A stretch of 64,000 bases of DNA from Bacteroides thetaiotaomicron VPI-5482 (GTDB lineage Bacteria; Bacteroidota; Bacteroidia; Bacteroidales; Bacteroidaceae), in contig NC_004663.1 of NCBI RefSeq assembly GCF_000011065.1, forward strand, positions 2,852,001 to 2,916,000. The letters run 5' to 3'. The notes under the pieces are model-generated. The model made no database searches. It saw only the letters and a list, made by a program, of their open reading frames with translations, and had not been told where the DNA came from. Shown piece after piece: positions 26,230-34,966 of this stretch. The translations under genes and the position numbers were made by a program. Position 1 is the first letter of the stretch. Each line of letters begins with the position of its first letter.

Positions 26230-26550
26230 GAAAAAGAAGGGAAATTCATGGTTTGGGAACGGCGGAGTTCAAGTGGCCGGCTCCTGACGTGGAATGGCTG
26301 ACTGAACAGCCAACCGACCGAAGTATTGTCCGTCTGATTGGCCGACCGACGGTCTGACCATACATGACACAATCCGGCGGACTGCATAGCCTGTCGGACA
26401 AACAGGAAGATAATCGGTTGCCTAATCATCCCGCCGGACAGACAGCCTTTTATCCGCTTGGTTGGCTGGTCAGCCAGCCGACCGCACCAACGTTGCAACG
26501 GCTGACCGTCTGGTTGGTTATCTGACCGGTTGGTCATTCAGTCCGTCATT
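26230..26550. repeat. CCGAC/GGTTGG repeat-rich region upstream of traA
   Basis: About 300 bases are filled with short direct and inverted variants of GCCGACC, GGTTGG, CTGACCG and GGCTG-CAGCC. Examples are GGCCGACCGACGG near 26340, GGTTGGCTGGTCAGCCAGCC near 26459 and GACCGGTTGGTCA near 26524. No real gene is seen on either strand. The position between divergent traA (ParA-like) and mobA suggests a protein-binding or centromere-like array. Confidence 0.45.
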
Positions 26551-26670
26551 ACGCATCCCATTCAGGCACATCCTCAACCGCTGATTCAGCCATCATCGGC
26601 CGCCCGTTTTTCCTCCTGTTCCACCCGTGTGCACAAGTGGCTTCCATTTGGCATAATGTGGCTAATGTTA

Positions 26671-26706
26671 GTGATATACAACTGATTATATCACTTCCTA
26701 ACTTTG
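26671..26706 (+). promoter_or_regulatory. mobABC promoter with overlapping operator-like inverted repeat
   Basis: TAACTTTG at 26699-26706 fits the Bacteroides minus-7 box. Immediately upstream, GTGATATA (26671-26678) and TATATCAC (26687-26694) form a perfect inverted repeat centred in the minus-33 to minus-10 region, where a dimeric regulator would block or recruit polymerase. It would drive mobABC with a leader of about 260 bases. Confidence 0.5.
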
Positions 26707-26774
26707 CGCCATCCAACCGGGAATGGGCAGTTTGCCTTCCGTCGGTCACCAATCCCCGCTTTCCCCGAAAGCGC

Positions 26775-26954
26775 TCTTTCCTCTCCAAAGAGGAAAGATT
26801 TATGTTCGCCAGAACATAGCAAGCTGTGTTTTTTGCAGCACCACTCCGTTTTGCAGCAAAAAACGCTTGCCCTTGCAGGGGGGCTGCAATTTGCTCCGAA
26901 GTCGCAAATTGTGGGAGGGGGAGCTGACGGAGGCAATTCCACCCGGTGGAATTG
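26775..26954. other. candidate origin of transfer (oriT) region
   Basis: In 180 bases directly before mobA lie four strong inverted repeats. CTTTCCTCT/AGAGGAAAG is at 26776-26797, TATGTTC/GAACATA at 26801-26818, and CAATTTGC/GCAAATTG at 26887-26911. CAATTCCACC-C-GGTGGAATTG is at 26934-26954. A GTTTTTTGC/GCAAAAAAC pair lies between. Dense hairpins next to the relaxase genes are the usual look of oriT in these elements. The nic site itself is not identified. Confidence 0.5.
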
Positions 26955-26975
26955 TACCACATAAAAAACGTATAT

Positions 26976-27422
26976 ATGAACAACGAGAAAAAGCGTCCCC
27001 GCACACGGGGAAAAGGGGGCAGGTTACCCAAGCCGAACCCGGCCATCCGCCGTGAGACGGTCAATCTGGACGAAGCCGGCCATGCACGGTTTCTCACCAT
27101 GTTTGAGCAGTCCGGTCTGTTGTCCAAATCCAAGTTCATCGCAGCACGGATCTTCAACGAAGAGTTCAGGGTGATCCGGACAGACCGTGCCACAATGGAG
27201 TATGTAGTCAAGCTCACGGAACTGTTCCGGCAGTTCCGTGCCATAGGAGTGAATTACAATCAGGCAGTCAAGGAATTGCACATCCATTTCACTGAAAAGA
27301 AAGCATTGGCACTGCTCTACAGACTTGAAAAGCTCACCCTTGAACTCGTAGAGCTGAACCGCCGGATTGTCGAACTTTCCCAAAAACTCGCCTCACATGG
27401 TAGCCAGGATCAGCGTGGGTAA
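26976..27422 (+). CDS. mobA: mobilization protein MobA (relaxosome accessory)
   Basis: From ATG 26976 the 148-residue protein has a basic N terminus (KKRPRTRGKGGRLPKPNPAI) and a ribbon-helix-helix-like segment (RRETVNLDEAGHARFL). It then has a helical C-terminal part with FRAIGVNYNQAVKELH, the MobC/MobA-type accessory signature. It probably binds oriT and helps the relaxase nick. Its last 26 bases overlap mobB, so the pair is translationally coupled. Confidence 0.82.
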   Translation: MNNEKKRPRTRGKGGRLPKPNPAIRRETVNLDEAGHARFLTMFEQSGLLSKSKFIAARIFNEEFRVIRTDRATMEYVVKLTELFRQFRAIGVNYNQAVKELHIHFTEKKALALLYRLEKLTLELVELNRRIVELSQKLASHGSQDQRG

Positions 27423-28623
27423 GAACTTGTACGGTGCATTGGCCTACAACCAGAACAAGGTCGATGAAGGCGGTGCGAAAGTCCTTTCGGCACATCTCCT
27501 CCGTTATCCCGAAGACGGGCGTTTCCGTCCGGATGAATCCGTGAGGCAGTTTCTCGAATGGATGCCGAACCATTACCGCACCGAGAAGCCGGTCATACAC
27601 ATCTCCCTCAACCCGCATCCCGACGATGTGCTGACCGACGGGCAGCTGGCGGAAATCGGCAGGGAATACATGCAGCGGCTCGGTTACGGCAACCAGCCCT
27701 ATCTTGTCTTTAAGCACGAGGACATCGGCCGGCATCATATCCACATCGTTTCCCTGCGTGTCGATAGTGAGGGAAGGAAAGTATCCGACAAGTTCGAATA
27801 CCGTCGCAGCAAGGAGATTACCGAACTTCTGGAGCAGAAATACGGCCTGCATCCGGCGGAAGGCCGGAAGAAAGGCGAAGAGTGGCAGCTGAAGCCGGTA
27901 GATGTTGCAAAAGGGGACATCAAACGGCAGATCGCCTGTACCCTCAAACCCCTGCTCGAGCTTTACAGCTTCCGCACAATGGGCGAACTCCGTGCCCTGC
28001 TTTCCCTGTATAATATAGGAGTGGAAGAAGTGAAGGGGGAAATTGGCGGACGCACCTATCACGGCATACTCTATACCGCTTTGGACGGCAACGGCGAAAC
28101 GGCGGCCACTCCCATAAAGTCCTCCCGGCTGGGAAGAACGGCCGGTGCACAGCAGTTGGATAGGAAGATGCGGGAATCCGCCGCAAGAATCAAGTCCGCC
28201 CCGTGCCGTGAACGGCTTCGACCGTTAGTGGCCGACGCTTTGCGCCAGTCCGTGGACGAACGGGATTTCCGTGACCGCCTGGCGAAAGAACAGATAGACT
28301 TGGTTCTCCGCCGCAACGGAACCGACAGGATTTACGGCGTTACCTTTATAGACCACCGCAGCCGCACCGTACTTAACGGCTCACGTCTGGGCAAGGAATT
28401 CTCGGCGAACATGCTCAACGGACACTTTCAGGAACAGCCGCCAAATTCCCTGTCGCCACTTCTGCCGCCCGTTCCGTCCGCTGTGGCTTCCGGAAACGGG
28501 GAAAAAATTCCGGGAGGGTTGCTTTCCGATATGGAGCCGGAGCTGAACTATGTTCCCCGGTATCCCAAGCTCCTGAAGCCCGACAAAAAGAAACGCCGCC
28601 GGCGTTACGGCCGTCAGGACTGA
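27397..28623 (+). CDS. mobB: relaxase MobB
   Basis: The start MVARISVGKNLYGALAYNQN (ATG 27397) is the family N terminus, with the likely catalytic Tyr in LYGALAYN. Motif III, the metal-binding HEDIGRHHIHIVSLRVD with the HHIH triad, lies at about 107-123. The N-terminal 250 residues form the relaxase domain; the rest is basic and ends KKKRRRRYGRQD. The protein nicks oriT and pilots the strand to the recipient. At 408 residues it has the usual length. Confidence 0.9.
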   Translation: MVARISVGKNLYGALAYNQNKVDEGGAKVLSAHLLRYPEDGRFRPDESVRQFLEWMPNHYRTEKPVIHISLNPHPDDVLTDGQLAEIGREYMQRLGYGNQPYLVFKHEDIGRHHIHIVSLRVDSEGRKVSDKFEYRRSKEITELLEQKYGLHPAEGRKKGEEWQLKPVDVAKGDIKRQIACTLKPLLELYSFRTMGELRALLSLYNIGVEEVKGEIGGRTYHGILYTALDGNGETAATPIKSSRLGRTAGAQQLDRKMRESAARIKSAPCRERLRPLVADALRQSVDERDFRDRLAKEQIDLVLRRNGTDRIYGVTFIDHRSRTVLNGSRLGKEFSANMLNGHFQEQPPNSLSPLLPPVPSAVASGNGEKIPGGLLSDMEPELNYVPRYPKLLKPDKKKRRRRYGRQD

Positions 28624-28672
28624 ACCCGTATTACATAAGTATCAAGATGATAACTTTTTAAAATTCAGTATT

Positions 28673-30682
28673 ATGTCACAAGAAGATGATCTCAGGGGAC
28701 TGGCGAAAGTCATGGACTTTATGCGTGCCCTCAGCGTATTATTCGTAGTTGTCAATATCTATTGGTTCTGCTATCCGTCCATCCGGGAATGGAACGTCAA
28801 TATCGGAGTGGTGGACAGGATTCTGCTGAACTTCCAGCGCACGACCGGATTGTTCGGCTCCATCCTTTGGACAAAGCTTTTCTCCGTTACCTTCCTTGCC
28901 CTCTCGTGTCTGGGCACGAAGGGTGTAAAGGAGGAAAAAATCAAATGGGTGCATATCTGGACAGCCCTTTCCGCAGGTGTCGTCCTCTTCTTTTTCAACT
29001 GGTGGCTGCTCTGCCTGCCCGTACCGTTATTGGCACGCACCGCCTTTTATATATTCACTCTTGCTGTCGGCTATCTCTGCCTGCTCGCCGCCGGTGTATG
29101 GATTTCCCGCCTGCTCAAACAGAACCTCATGGACGATGTGTTCAACAACGAGAACGAAAGTTTCATGCAGGAAACAAGGCTTATCGAAAATGAATATTCC
29201 GTAAATCTGCCGACACGGTTCTATTATGGCAAGAAGTGGAACGACGGATGGATCAATGTCGTGAACCCTTTCCGTGCCTCCATCGTGCTGGGAACGCCCG
29301 GTTCGGGCAAGTCCTTTGCGGTGGTGAACTCCTACATCAAACAGCAGATAGAGAAAGGCTATGCCGCCTATATCTACGATTTCAAGTTTCCCGACCTCTC
29401 CACCATTGCTTACAACCACCTGATCGGTCATTTGGAGGGGTATAAAGTGCCGCCGAAGTTCTATGTCATAAACTTCGACGATCCCTCACGCAGCCACCGC
29501 TGCAATCCCCTCAATCCGAAGTTCATGACCGACATCTCCGATGCTTACGAGAGTTCATACAGCATCATGCTCAACCTCAACCGGTCGTGGGCGGCGAAGC
29601 AGGGCGATTTCTTCGTCGAGTCGCCCACCATTCTCTTTGCCGCCATCATCTGGTTCCTGCGGGTGTATAAGGACGGCAGGTATTGTACCTTCCCCCATGC
29701 CGTCGAGTTCCTTAACAAGCCCTACGAGCAGATTTTTCCCATCATGTCCTCCTATCCCGAACTGGAGAACTACCTCAGCCCCTTCCTCGATGCGTGGCTG
29801 GCGGGAGCTGCCGACCAGCTCATGGGCCAGATCGCCAGTGCGAAGATTCCCCTGTCCCGCATGATCTCGCCGGCACTCTATTGGGTGATGTCCGCCGACG
29901 AGTTCTCTTTGGACATCAACAATCCCGACGAGCCGAAAATCCTCTGCATAGGCAACAATCCCGACCGGCAGGCGATCTACGGTGCTGCGCTCGGCCTGTA
30001 CAACAGCCGTATTGTAAAGATTGTCAACAAGAAGGGCAGGTTGAAGAGTTCCATCATCATCGACGAGCTACCCACCATCTTCATCAAGGGACTGGACAAC
30101 CTGATAGCCACCGCACGCAGCAACAAGGTCGCTGTGCTGCTCGGCTTTCAGGATTTCAGCCAGCTTATCCGTGACTATACCGACAAGGAGGCGAAGGTGA
30201 TCATCAACACGGTAGGCAACATATTTTCAGGACAGGTCGTAGGGGAAACGGCCAAAACCCTCAGCGAGAGGTTCGGCAAGATACTTCAGAAACGCCACTC
30301 CATCTCCATCAACCGGCAGGACGTTTCCACCTCCATATCCACCCAAATGGACAGTCTCATTCCACCCAGCAAGATCAGCGGACTGACACAGGGAATGTTC
30401 GTCGGCTCCGTAGCCGACAACTTCGGGGAGAGGATTGAACAGAAAATCTTCCACTGCGAGATTGTCGTCGATGCCAAGAAAATAGCCGAAGAGGAAAAGG
30501 CATATCAGAAGATACCCGTTATCACCGGCTTCGTGGACGGTGAAGGGGTGAATCACATGAAGGAAATGGTACAGGAAAACTACAACCGGATCAAGGAGGA
30601 TGTCAGACGGATCGTGGCCGACGAGCTGGAGCGCATCGCCGCAGATCCCAACCTCAGACATCTTCTGGAACTGAACAAATAA
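28673..30682 (+). CDS. mobC: type IV coupling protein MobC (VirD4/TraG-like)
   Basis: The 669-residue protein has N-terminal membrane spans (about 20-45, 60-80, 95-145) and a Walker A loop VLGTPGSGKSFAVVNSYIK near residue 206. YIYDFKFPDLSTIAYNHL follows near 238, and Walker B SSIIIDELPTIFIKGLD near 460. This is the hexameric ATPase that links the relaxosome to the mating channel. It ends the plus-strand mob operon before a hairpin at 30699. Confidence 0.9.
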   Translation: MSQEDDLRGLAKVMDFMRALSVLFVVVNIYWFCYPSIREWNVNIGVVDRILLNFQRTTGLFGSILWTKLFSVTFLALSCLGTKGVKEEKIKWVHIWTALSAGVVLFFFNWWLLCLPVPLLARTAFYIFTLAVGYLCLLAAGVWISRLLKQNLMDDVFNNENESFMQETRLIENEYSVNLPTRFYYGKKWNDGWINVVNPFRASIVLGTPGSGKSFAVVNSYIKQQIEKGYAAYIYDFKFPDLSTIAYNHLIGHLEGYKVPPKFYVINFDDPSRSHRCNPLNPKFMTDISDAYESSYSIMLNLNRSWAAKQGDFFVESPTILFAAIIWFLRVYKDGRYCTFPHAVEFLNKPYEQIFPIMSSYPELENYLSPFLDAWLAGAADQLMGQIASAKIPLSRMISPALYWVMSADEFSLDINNPDEPKILCIGNNPDRQAIYGAALGLYNSRIVKIVNKKGRLKSSIIIDELPTIFIKGLDNLIATARSNKVAVLLGFQDFSQLIRDYTDKEAKVIINTVGNIFSGQVVGETAKTLSERFGKILQKRHSISINRQDVSTSISTQMDSLIPPSKISGLTQGMFVGSVADNFGERIEQKIFHCEIVVDAKKIAEEEKAYQKIPVITGFVDGEGVNHMKEMVQENYNRIKEDVRRIVADELERIAADPNLRHLLELNK

Positions 30683-30698
30683 CCGTAAATGCAAGGCC

Positions 30699-30726
30699 TT
30701 CACACACGTGGAGAACCGTGTGTGAA
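30699..30726. terminator. hairpin between convergent mobC and rteC-like genes
   Basis: TTCACACACG and CGTGTGTGAA form a perfect 10-bp stem with an 8-base loop. It sits between converging genes and probably ends both transcripts, though a long T run is missing. Confidence 0.5.
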
Positions 30727-30738
30727 AGGGTCCGCATT

Positions 30739-31359
30739 TCATCGGTTGCGTCTCCTGTGCCCCTCGTCATCGTCTTCCATCCGTTTGAGCAGAACTTCAC
30801 GCAGGCGGTCGATGAAGTAGGTTCTGTCTCCCGCCTTACGCCGCCGCATCCGCGCGTAGTAGCTCGAGGCATTCTTCACGTTCACCCCCAGCACATGGCA
30901 GACGTATTCCACCACACGCCCGAGTGTCACCTCACCGCCGTTGAACATCTTCAGCTCGTGGCAGGCATACAGCAGTTCCATCAGGCAGATGACCTCTGCC
31001 GTCCAGCAGACCGGGGGATCACCCTCTGTAGTCGGCAGACATGCCGGAGCGATGGCGGAACCGCACTTATGAATGAACCTGCATCTGTCCAGCAGACCTT
31101 TCAGGTACTCCAGCGTACCAATGATATAGGCATAGCAGGGCAAGTGCTCTTTTTGTGCTGTGCGGTAATGCTCACGCAGAATGACCAGTTTGCAACTTAG
31201 ATATTGCAGCTGGAAAAAGACGAGCGTAACATCCTTTTCCACACGTTGCAGCTCATAGACCTCACGGATGAACTCGGTGTTGGCGTTTGCCAGTGTATTC
31301 CTGTCACTCTCTTCTCGCTCCAGTAACAGGAAATAAGGGATAAAAGTAAACAGTTCCAT
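30739..31359 (-). CDS. rteC: RteC-like regulator
   Basis: From ATG 31359 (MELFTFIPYFLLLEREESDR) the protein has about 206 residues: a helical N-terminal part and a C-terminal LGVNVKNASSYYARMRRRK, then TYFIDRLREVLLKRM. The C-terminal segment is the RteC signature, proposed to be a winged-helix DNA-binding region. In CTnDOT, RteC activates excision genes in response to tetracycline via RteA/B. No rteA/B or tetQ is seen in this window, so its input here is unknown. Confidence 0.75.
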   Translation of the reverse strand: MELFTFIPYFLLLEREESDRNTLANANTEFIREVYELQRVEKDVTLVFFQLQYLSCKLVILREHYRTAQKEHLPCYAYIIGTLEYLKGLLDRCRFIHKCGSAIAPACLPTTEGDPPVCWTAEVICLMELLYACHELKMFNGGEVTLGRVVEYVCHVLGVNVKNASSYYARMRRRKAGDRTYFIDRLREVLLKRMEDDDEGHRRRNR

Positions 31360-31463
31360 GCTGTTCGGGATTTTAATTAAACACCGGCAAGATAGCGAAA
31401 CGAGCACTGATAGCCGTTACGCTTTTTATTTGAAATAAGCTCTACATCAAGCCTGATGAATTT

Positions 31464-32300
31464 TTATTTGCTCCGCCACCGGTGAGCCAGTGCCTGCTTC
31501 AGCCTCCCCGGAGTGCATCCCATGTTTCTTTTACAGAATTCACACAGACGGCTTGCTGATGAAAATCCGTTCCTCTCCGATATTTCTCCCAGTGAAAGTC
31601 CATGATTATATTTTATATCCAGACATATGCGTTTTATTCGCCGATTCCTTAGCCAACGTCCCGGGGGTAACCCGTAAACAGACAGGAACCTGTTTCTGAA
31701 GGCCGAATAACTCATACGGCACAGCAGGGAGAGTGTACCGACGGAATACACGCCGGGGCTGTAAAAAATCACTTTCAGACGAAATACGGCGACGGACAAT
31801 ATCCTCAACCGCCTTTCTGCGAACTGAAAGTCCAGTTCACTGACACAAGTGGAATATCCCCGGAGCTGTTTCCTCCGTTCCAGATAGAAATACAAGCAAA
31901 CCTCCCTGCAAATATCATGCAGGGAAACAGATGGGCCTATAGCATACAAAATCTCACAAAGCCAAAGCATTTCCTCCGTGCGTCCCCTCTTGCGGCATGG
32001 CAGGACGGCATTTGCCCGCAACCTGCACAAAACATCCCTGTCCCGTGAAAGGGAGAGCAATACCAGAACGGCCCTGTATGCAGGACAAGCCATGCCGGGG
32101 AGTTCCGGCAGCATCTCCAGCACACGGAGCACATGACCGCAGAGTTCGGAGTTCCCTGCGTACCTTCCCAACACGAGCAGCCTCTTTATCTTCTTCGTCC
32201 GGGAGAGTCTTCTCACATCATTGCAAAACAGGCTGACCATCTCTTTCTGCCCATCCTGCGCATGCTTTCTGAACAGTTCCAGAAGATCAGGCTCCGCCAT
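31464..32300 (-). CDS. AraC-family transcriptional regulator
   Basis: The 278-residue protein has a helical N-terminal region without a recognised ligand domain. Its C-terminal double helix-turn-helix of about 90 residues includes SYSAFRNRFLSVYGLPPGRW, then LSLGEISERNGFSSASRLCE and FCKRNMGCTPGRLKQA. The last block is the classic AraC/XylS second-HTH ending. The C-terminal end resembles the second AraC-like protein in this window (44357-45232), which reads FCRYCKRNFGYTPGEWRKLL, so the two may act on the same module. Confidence 0.75.
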   Translation of the reverse strand: MAEPDLLELFRKHAQDGQKEMVSLFCNDVRRLSRTKKIKRLLVLGRYAGNSELCGHVLRVLEMLPELPGMACPAYRAVLVLLSLSRDRDVLCRLRANAVLPCRKRGRTEEMLWLCEILYAIGPSVSLHDICREVCLYFYLERRKQLRGYSTCVSELDFQFAERRLRILSVAVFRLKVIFYSPGVYSVGTLSLLCRMSYSAFRNRFLSVYGLPPGRWLRNRRIKRICLDIKYNHGLSLGEISERNGFSSASRLCEFCKRNMGCTPGRLKQALAHRWRSK

Positions 32301-32340
32301 TCCCGCCCATACCCGTTTACTTCATACCGTGCCTTATCAT

Positions 32341-32613
32341 TCACAGCACACCCATTATTCTGATACAATCGTCATCAACCAGACACGGGTATTGCGCCAG
32401 TCGTTCCAGCACCGGTTCCAATGCGAATCCCTGTATAATTCTGTGACGTTTGCTGTCACTACAAAACACACTTTCCATCTCCATTTCAGGAAAGTAACAC
32501 AGAAGATGGGCGGCAGAGGCGTCAAAAGCCACAGGGCCGTCCTCGTGAAGAAAAATGTAAATATCCGACACATTTGCACTTTCCATTCCCTTGATCAGAT
32601 CTGTTATCTCCAT
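32341..32613 (-). CDS. small acidic hypothetical protein
   Basis: The 90-residue protein (MEITDLIKGMESANVSD) reads DIYIFLHEDGPVAFDASAAH and CLVDDDCIRIMGVL. No family is recognised. It lies between the AraC-like gene and ibrB on the same strand, 76 bases after ibrB, so it may be the last gene of the DGR-ibr transcript. It is probably cytoplasmic. Confidence 0.5.
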   Translation of the reverse strand: MEITDLIKGMESANVSDIYIFLHEDGPVAFDASAAHLLCYFPEMEMESVFCSDSKRHRIIQGFALEPVLERLAQYPCLVDDDCIRIMGVL

Positions 32614-32698
32614 CTTGCACATTTTATAATATTTTTACATTTTTTCTTATTTCCCGAATACTCCGAGCATACGAATTTTCGGTTTTATGCCAAACATC

Positions 32699-33223
32699 CT
32701 ATTCTACGGCCTTACGGAATTCCTTATCCGCAAAAAGCTCCGCCAGTCCCGATATCTGCTTCAGGCGCAGCAACTCATCCTTGTCCATACCCAGGTTCCT
32801 GCGTATCCACGAATCCGACATGCCCGACCTCGTAAGTTCCCCGACAAGCCGTGTCATAAGCTCGATCTTATGCATTCCACGGGCACGGTTATGGCGGATG
32901 GTAGAGGCCATACGCTCGGCCAGATCCTTACGGATGACGGTAACGGGTAACAGTCCGTTCTCCCGCTTGTATATTCTGGGCGAGGTCATCATGACCTTAT
33001 ACCTGTGATAGCCGTCCACAAGCTCGTACACATCCTCTTTCTCAATGTAATAACACACGCACGGCATCGTGTACCCATCCTCCCAAATCGAGAGTTCCAA
33101 AAGCCGCATCTCAGGAGGGGCCGTCACGTTGGGATTATAGGAATTCGCCCTGATCCTTTCCACCGGTACAGCCTTGACGCCATACACGGGACTGGTAAAT
33201 TCATTGTCCATCTTTTCATTCAT
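32699..33223 (-). CDS. ibrB: IbrB-like ParB-domain protein
   Basis: The 174-residue protein has a ParB N-terminal-like domain: VPVERIRANSYNPNVTAPPE, LSIWEDGYTMPCVCYY and YELVDGYHRYKVMM (the GYHR box, here with an added E-L-V-D). A helical C-terminal part follows (SDSWIRRNLGMDKDELLRLK). The start at 33223 overlaps the ibrA stop as ATGAATGA; a longer start at 33244 is possible. IbrB acts with the PAPS-reductase-like IbrA; in E. coli the pair activates eib surface-protein genes. Mechanism unknown. Confidence 0.75.
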   Translation of the reverse strand: MNEKMDNEFTSPVYGVKAVPVERIRANSYNPNVTAPPEMRLLELSIWEDGYTMPCVCYYIEKEDVYELVDGYHRYKVMMTSPRIYKRENGLLPVTVIRKDLAERMASTIRHNRARGMHKIELMTRLVGELTRSGMSDSWIRRNLGMDKDELLRLKQISGLAELFADKEFRKAVE

Positions 33224-34475
33224 TAAAATAAGATCTATATTCATCCATCATCTTCCGTCTTCTTTCCTGTTCCTGTTTATTTGGTGAAAAGCCCATGTAC
33301 TTGCAACAGTGGTCGTTTTTCAGGATACAGATGCACATCCGCTTGTACGAGGGCAATTCACGGAATTCAGGCAGGTCTATGTCATCAAGGTATTCCATCC
33401 TGACCGGGAGCTTGTGCATCCTGTATCCCGATGTCCCGCCAAGTTCGAAAGGGATATTCAACCTCTTGAGTTTCATGATAGTTTCTTTTGCCAGACAGCC
33501 GCCCTTCTCCCGCCAGAACCGCACGCTTACCTCCAGTTTATCCAGATAGTTGTTCCTGGCATCCTCAGGAAGGGTGTCCAGAAGGAAAAAAAGATATTTT
33601 TTCCAGGTCATTCCCTCAGGCAGCCTGACACCCCGCCATCCCATCGCTACAGAGTTACCGTACCCCCCGGCAAAATTAACACCGTTCACACGTCCCAGCA
33701 TCTTGCCCCACATCTCCGGCTCGATCACCCTGTACAGATGCAGCGACGGGATGGCCTGGGAAATGAACGGGCTCGCAACACGCTGGCTGTTCAGAGGAAC
33801 ACCCGCCTGATAATAGAGGTCATACAACCTGTTGTATTTCCAACGGAAACGGCCATTGGCAGTCCATATATCCGTAGTATGCCAGTCATACAACGGATAC
33901 ACGTTGTCTATGCCCTCATCGACAGGACATATCCAGTCGGCTGAAGGGCCCGGAGTGCTACGATAGATCGTTCTCCAACGGTTAAAGCTTTCCTGGGTAC
34001 GTATTCCAACCAGACATGCCACTTTTTGCACTCCAAGTTGCTTGCGGAGCCAAAAGGAAAAACATTCCTGGAACTCGTAATCCCACATCTGCGGAGTATA
34101 AAAATCAAATGCTTCCGTACCCAGGTATTCCACAGGCATCTCCCTGACCCAACGGACACAAGGGTCCCAGGGCCGCCAGAATCTCTGGTACATGGATGCA
34201 GCCGAACCGACCTTGAAAGGCACGCAACAGCGGTAAACATCCAGAATATCCCGGTTCGAAGACAGCATCTCATCCACATACTCCGTGGTCAGGGAATACT
34301 GCACTTCGTAATCCATATGGAATACTCCCATCCGACCTCCATATTGCCTGATATGCTCCACACAGGCATTCAGCAGCACACCGCTGTCCTTACCCCCCGA
34401 AAAAGAAAGGTACACATAATCATACTCGCCGAAGATTCTTCTGATCCTCTCCCGCAACGCCTGATATACATTCAT
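33216..34475 (-). CDS. ibrA: IbrA-like phosphoadenosine-phosphosulfate-reductase-family protein (DUF3440)
   Basis: The 419-residue protein starts MNVYQALRERIRRIFGEYDY; GGAGG 7 bases upstream supports ATG 34475. The PP-loop YLSFSGGKDSGVLLN near 22 marks the ATP pyrophosphatase fold of PAPS reductases, followed by CLVGIRTQESFNRW near 145 and the DUF3440-type C-terminal part. A C-terminal cluster MCICILKNDHCCKY could bind metal. IbrA with IbrB is found on phages and islands. It may make an adenylated intermediate, possibly on nucleic acid, but this is unproven. Confidence 0.82.
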   Translation of the reverse strand: MNVYQALRERIRRIFGEYDYVYLSFSGGKDSGVLLNACVEHIRQYGGRMGVFHMDYEVQYSLTTEYVDEMLSSNRDILDVYRCCVPFKVGSAASMYQRFWRPWDPCVRWVREMPVEYLGTEAFDFYTPQMWDYEFQECFSFWLRKQLGVQKVACLVGIRTQESFNRWRTIYRSTPGPSADWICPVDEGIDNVYPLYDWHTTDIWTANGRFRWKYNRLYDLYYQAGVPLNSQRVASPFISQAIPSLHLYRVIEPEMWGKMLGRVNGVNFAGGYGNSVAMGWRGVRLPEGMTWKKYLFFLLDTLPEDARNNYLDKLEVSVRFWREKGGCLAKETIMKLKRLNIPFELGGTSGYRMHKLPVRMEYLDDIDLPEFRELPSYKRMCICILKNDHCCKYMGFSPNKQEQERRRKMMDEYRSYFNE

Positions 34476-34496
34476 CCGAGTTCCTCCCATTCTCTT

Positions 34497-34952
34497 TCAG
34501 CCATCCTGTTTCCCACTGTCGGAACCCATACGTACCAATTCCATCATAACATATAACTTGGTTTCCCGGATCGTGATGAAATTCATGTATTTGAAAATTC
34601 CGGCATCCCGTTTCTGAACGGTCGCCCGCAAAGGGGAAGTCTCATCGCCCGACTCCTTGATCACGCTCTTCAACAGCTTCAGCAACTGATTCCCCCTCTC
34701 CCTATCGGGAGTGGCATAATAATTATCAATTTTATAACCACCATCGAGTTTTCTCTCAACAGGCATGAAAGCCACTACCTGGTCTTCATGGTAGAGAACA
34801 TGCCAGGTAAACATCCGGGAGGATTTATAAGGGTAGTTGTTATTCTCCCGCAGACATGCAGGACTAAGTACAAAGTGCCCTACGGCCAGATAAAGTTCGG
34901 GAGATTTTCCCTCAAATATTCGTACCTTCAGTTTCATAGGCATACATTTCAT
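34497..34952 (-). CDS. GNAT-like acetyltransferase, small
   Basis: The 151-residue protein (start 34952, alternatives 34943 and 34937) has a short alpha/beta pattern: MKLKVRIFEGKSPELYLAVG, TWHVLYHEDQVVAFMPVERK, YKIDNYYATPDRERGNQLLK. The last block resembles the acetyl-CoA loop region of GNAT enzymes (Y-x-x-P-x-x-R-x-x-G). It lies 14 bases after the DGR reverse transcriptase stop and 21 bases before ibrA, so it is probably co-transcribed with both. The substrate is unknown. Confidence 0.55.
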   Translation of the reverse strand: MKCMPMKLKVRIFEGKSPELYLAVGHFVLSPACLRENNNYPYKSSRMFTWHVLYHEDQVVAFMPVERKLDGGYKIDNYYATPDRERGNQLLKLLKSVIKESGDETSPLRATVQKRDAGIFKYMNFITIRETKLYVMMELVRMGSDSGKQDG

Positions 34953-34966
34953 ACATATACTGGTGC

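Noticed and set aside
26549..27244. 231-codon frame on the minus strand across the mob leader
   Set aside because: Overlaps the oriT-like hairpins and mobA; no coding features.
30739..31359. full RteABC tetracycline-response system
   Set aside because: Only an RteC-like gene is present; no two-component rteA/B or tetQ in the window.
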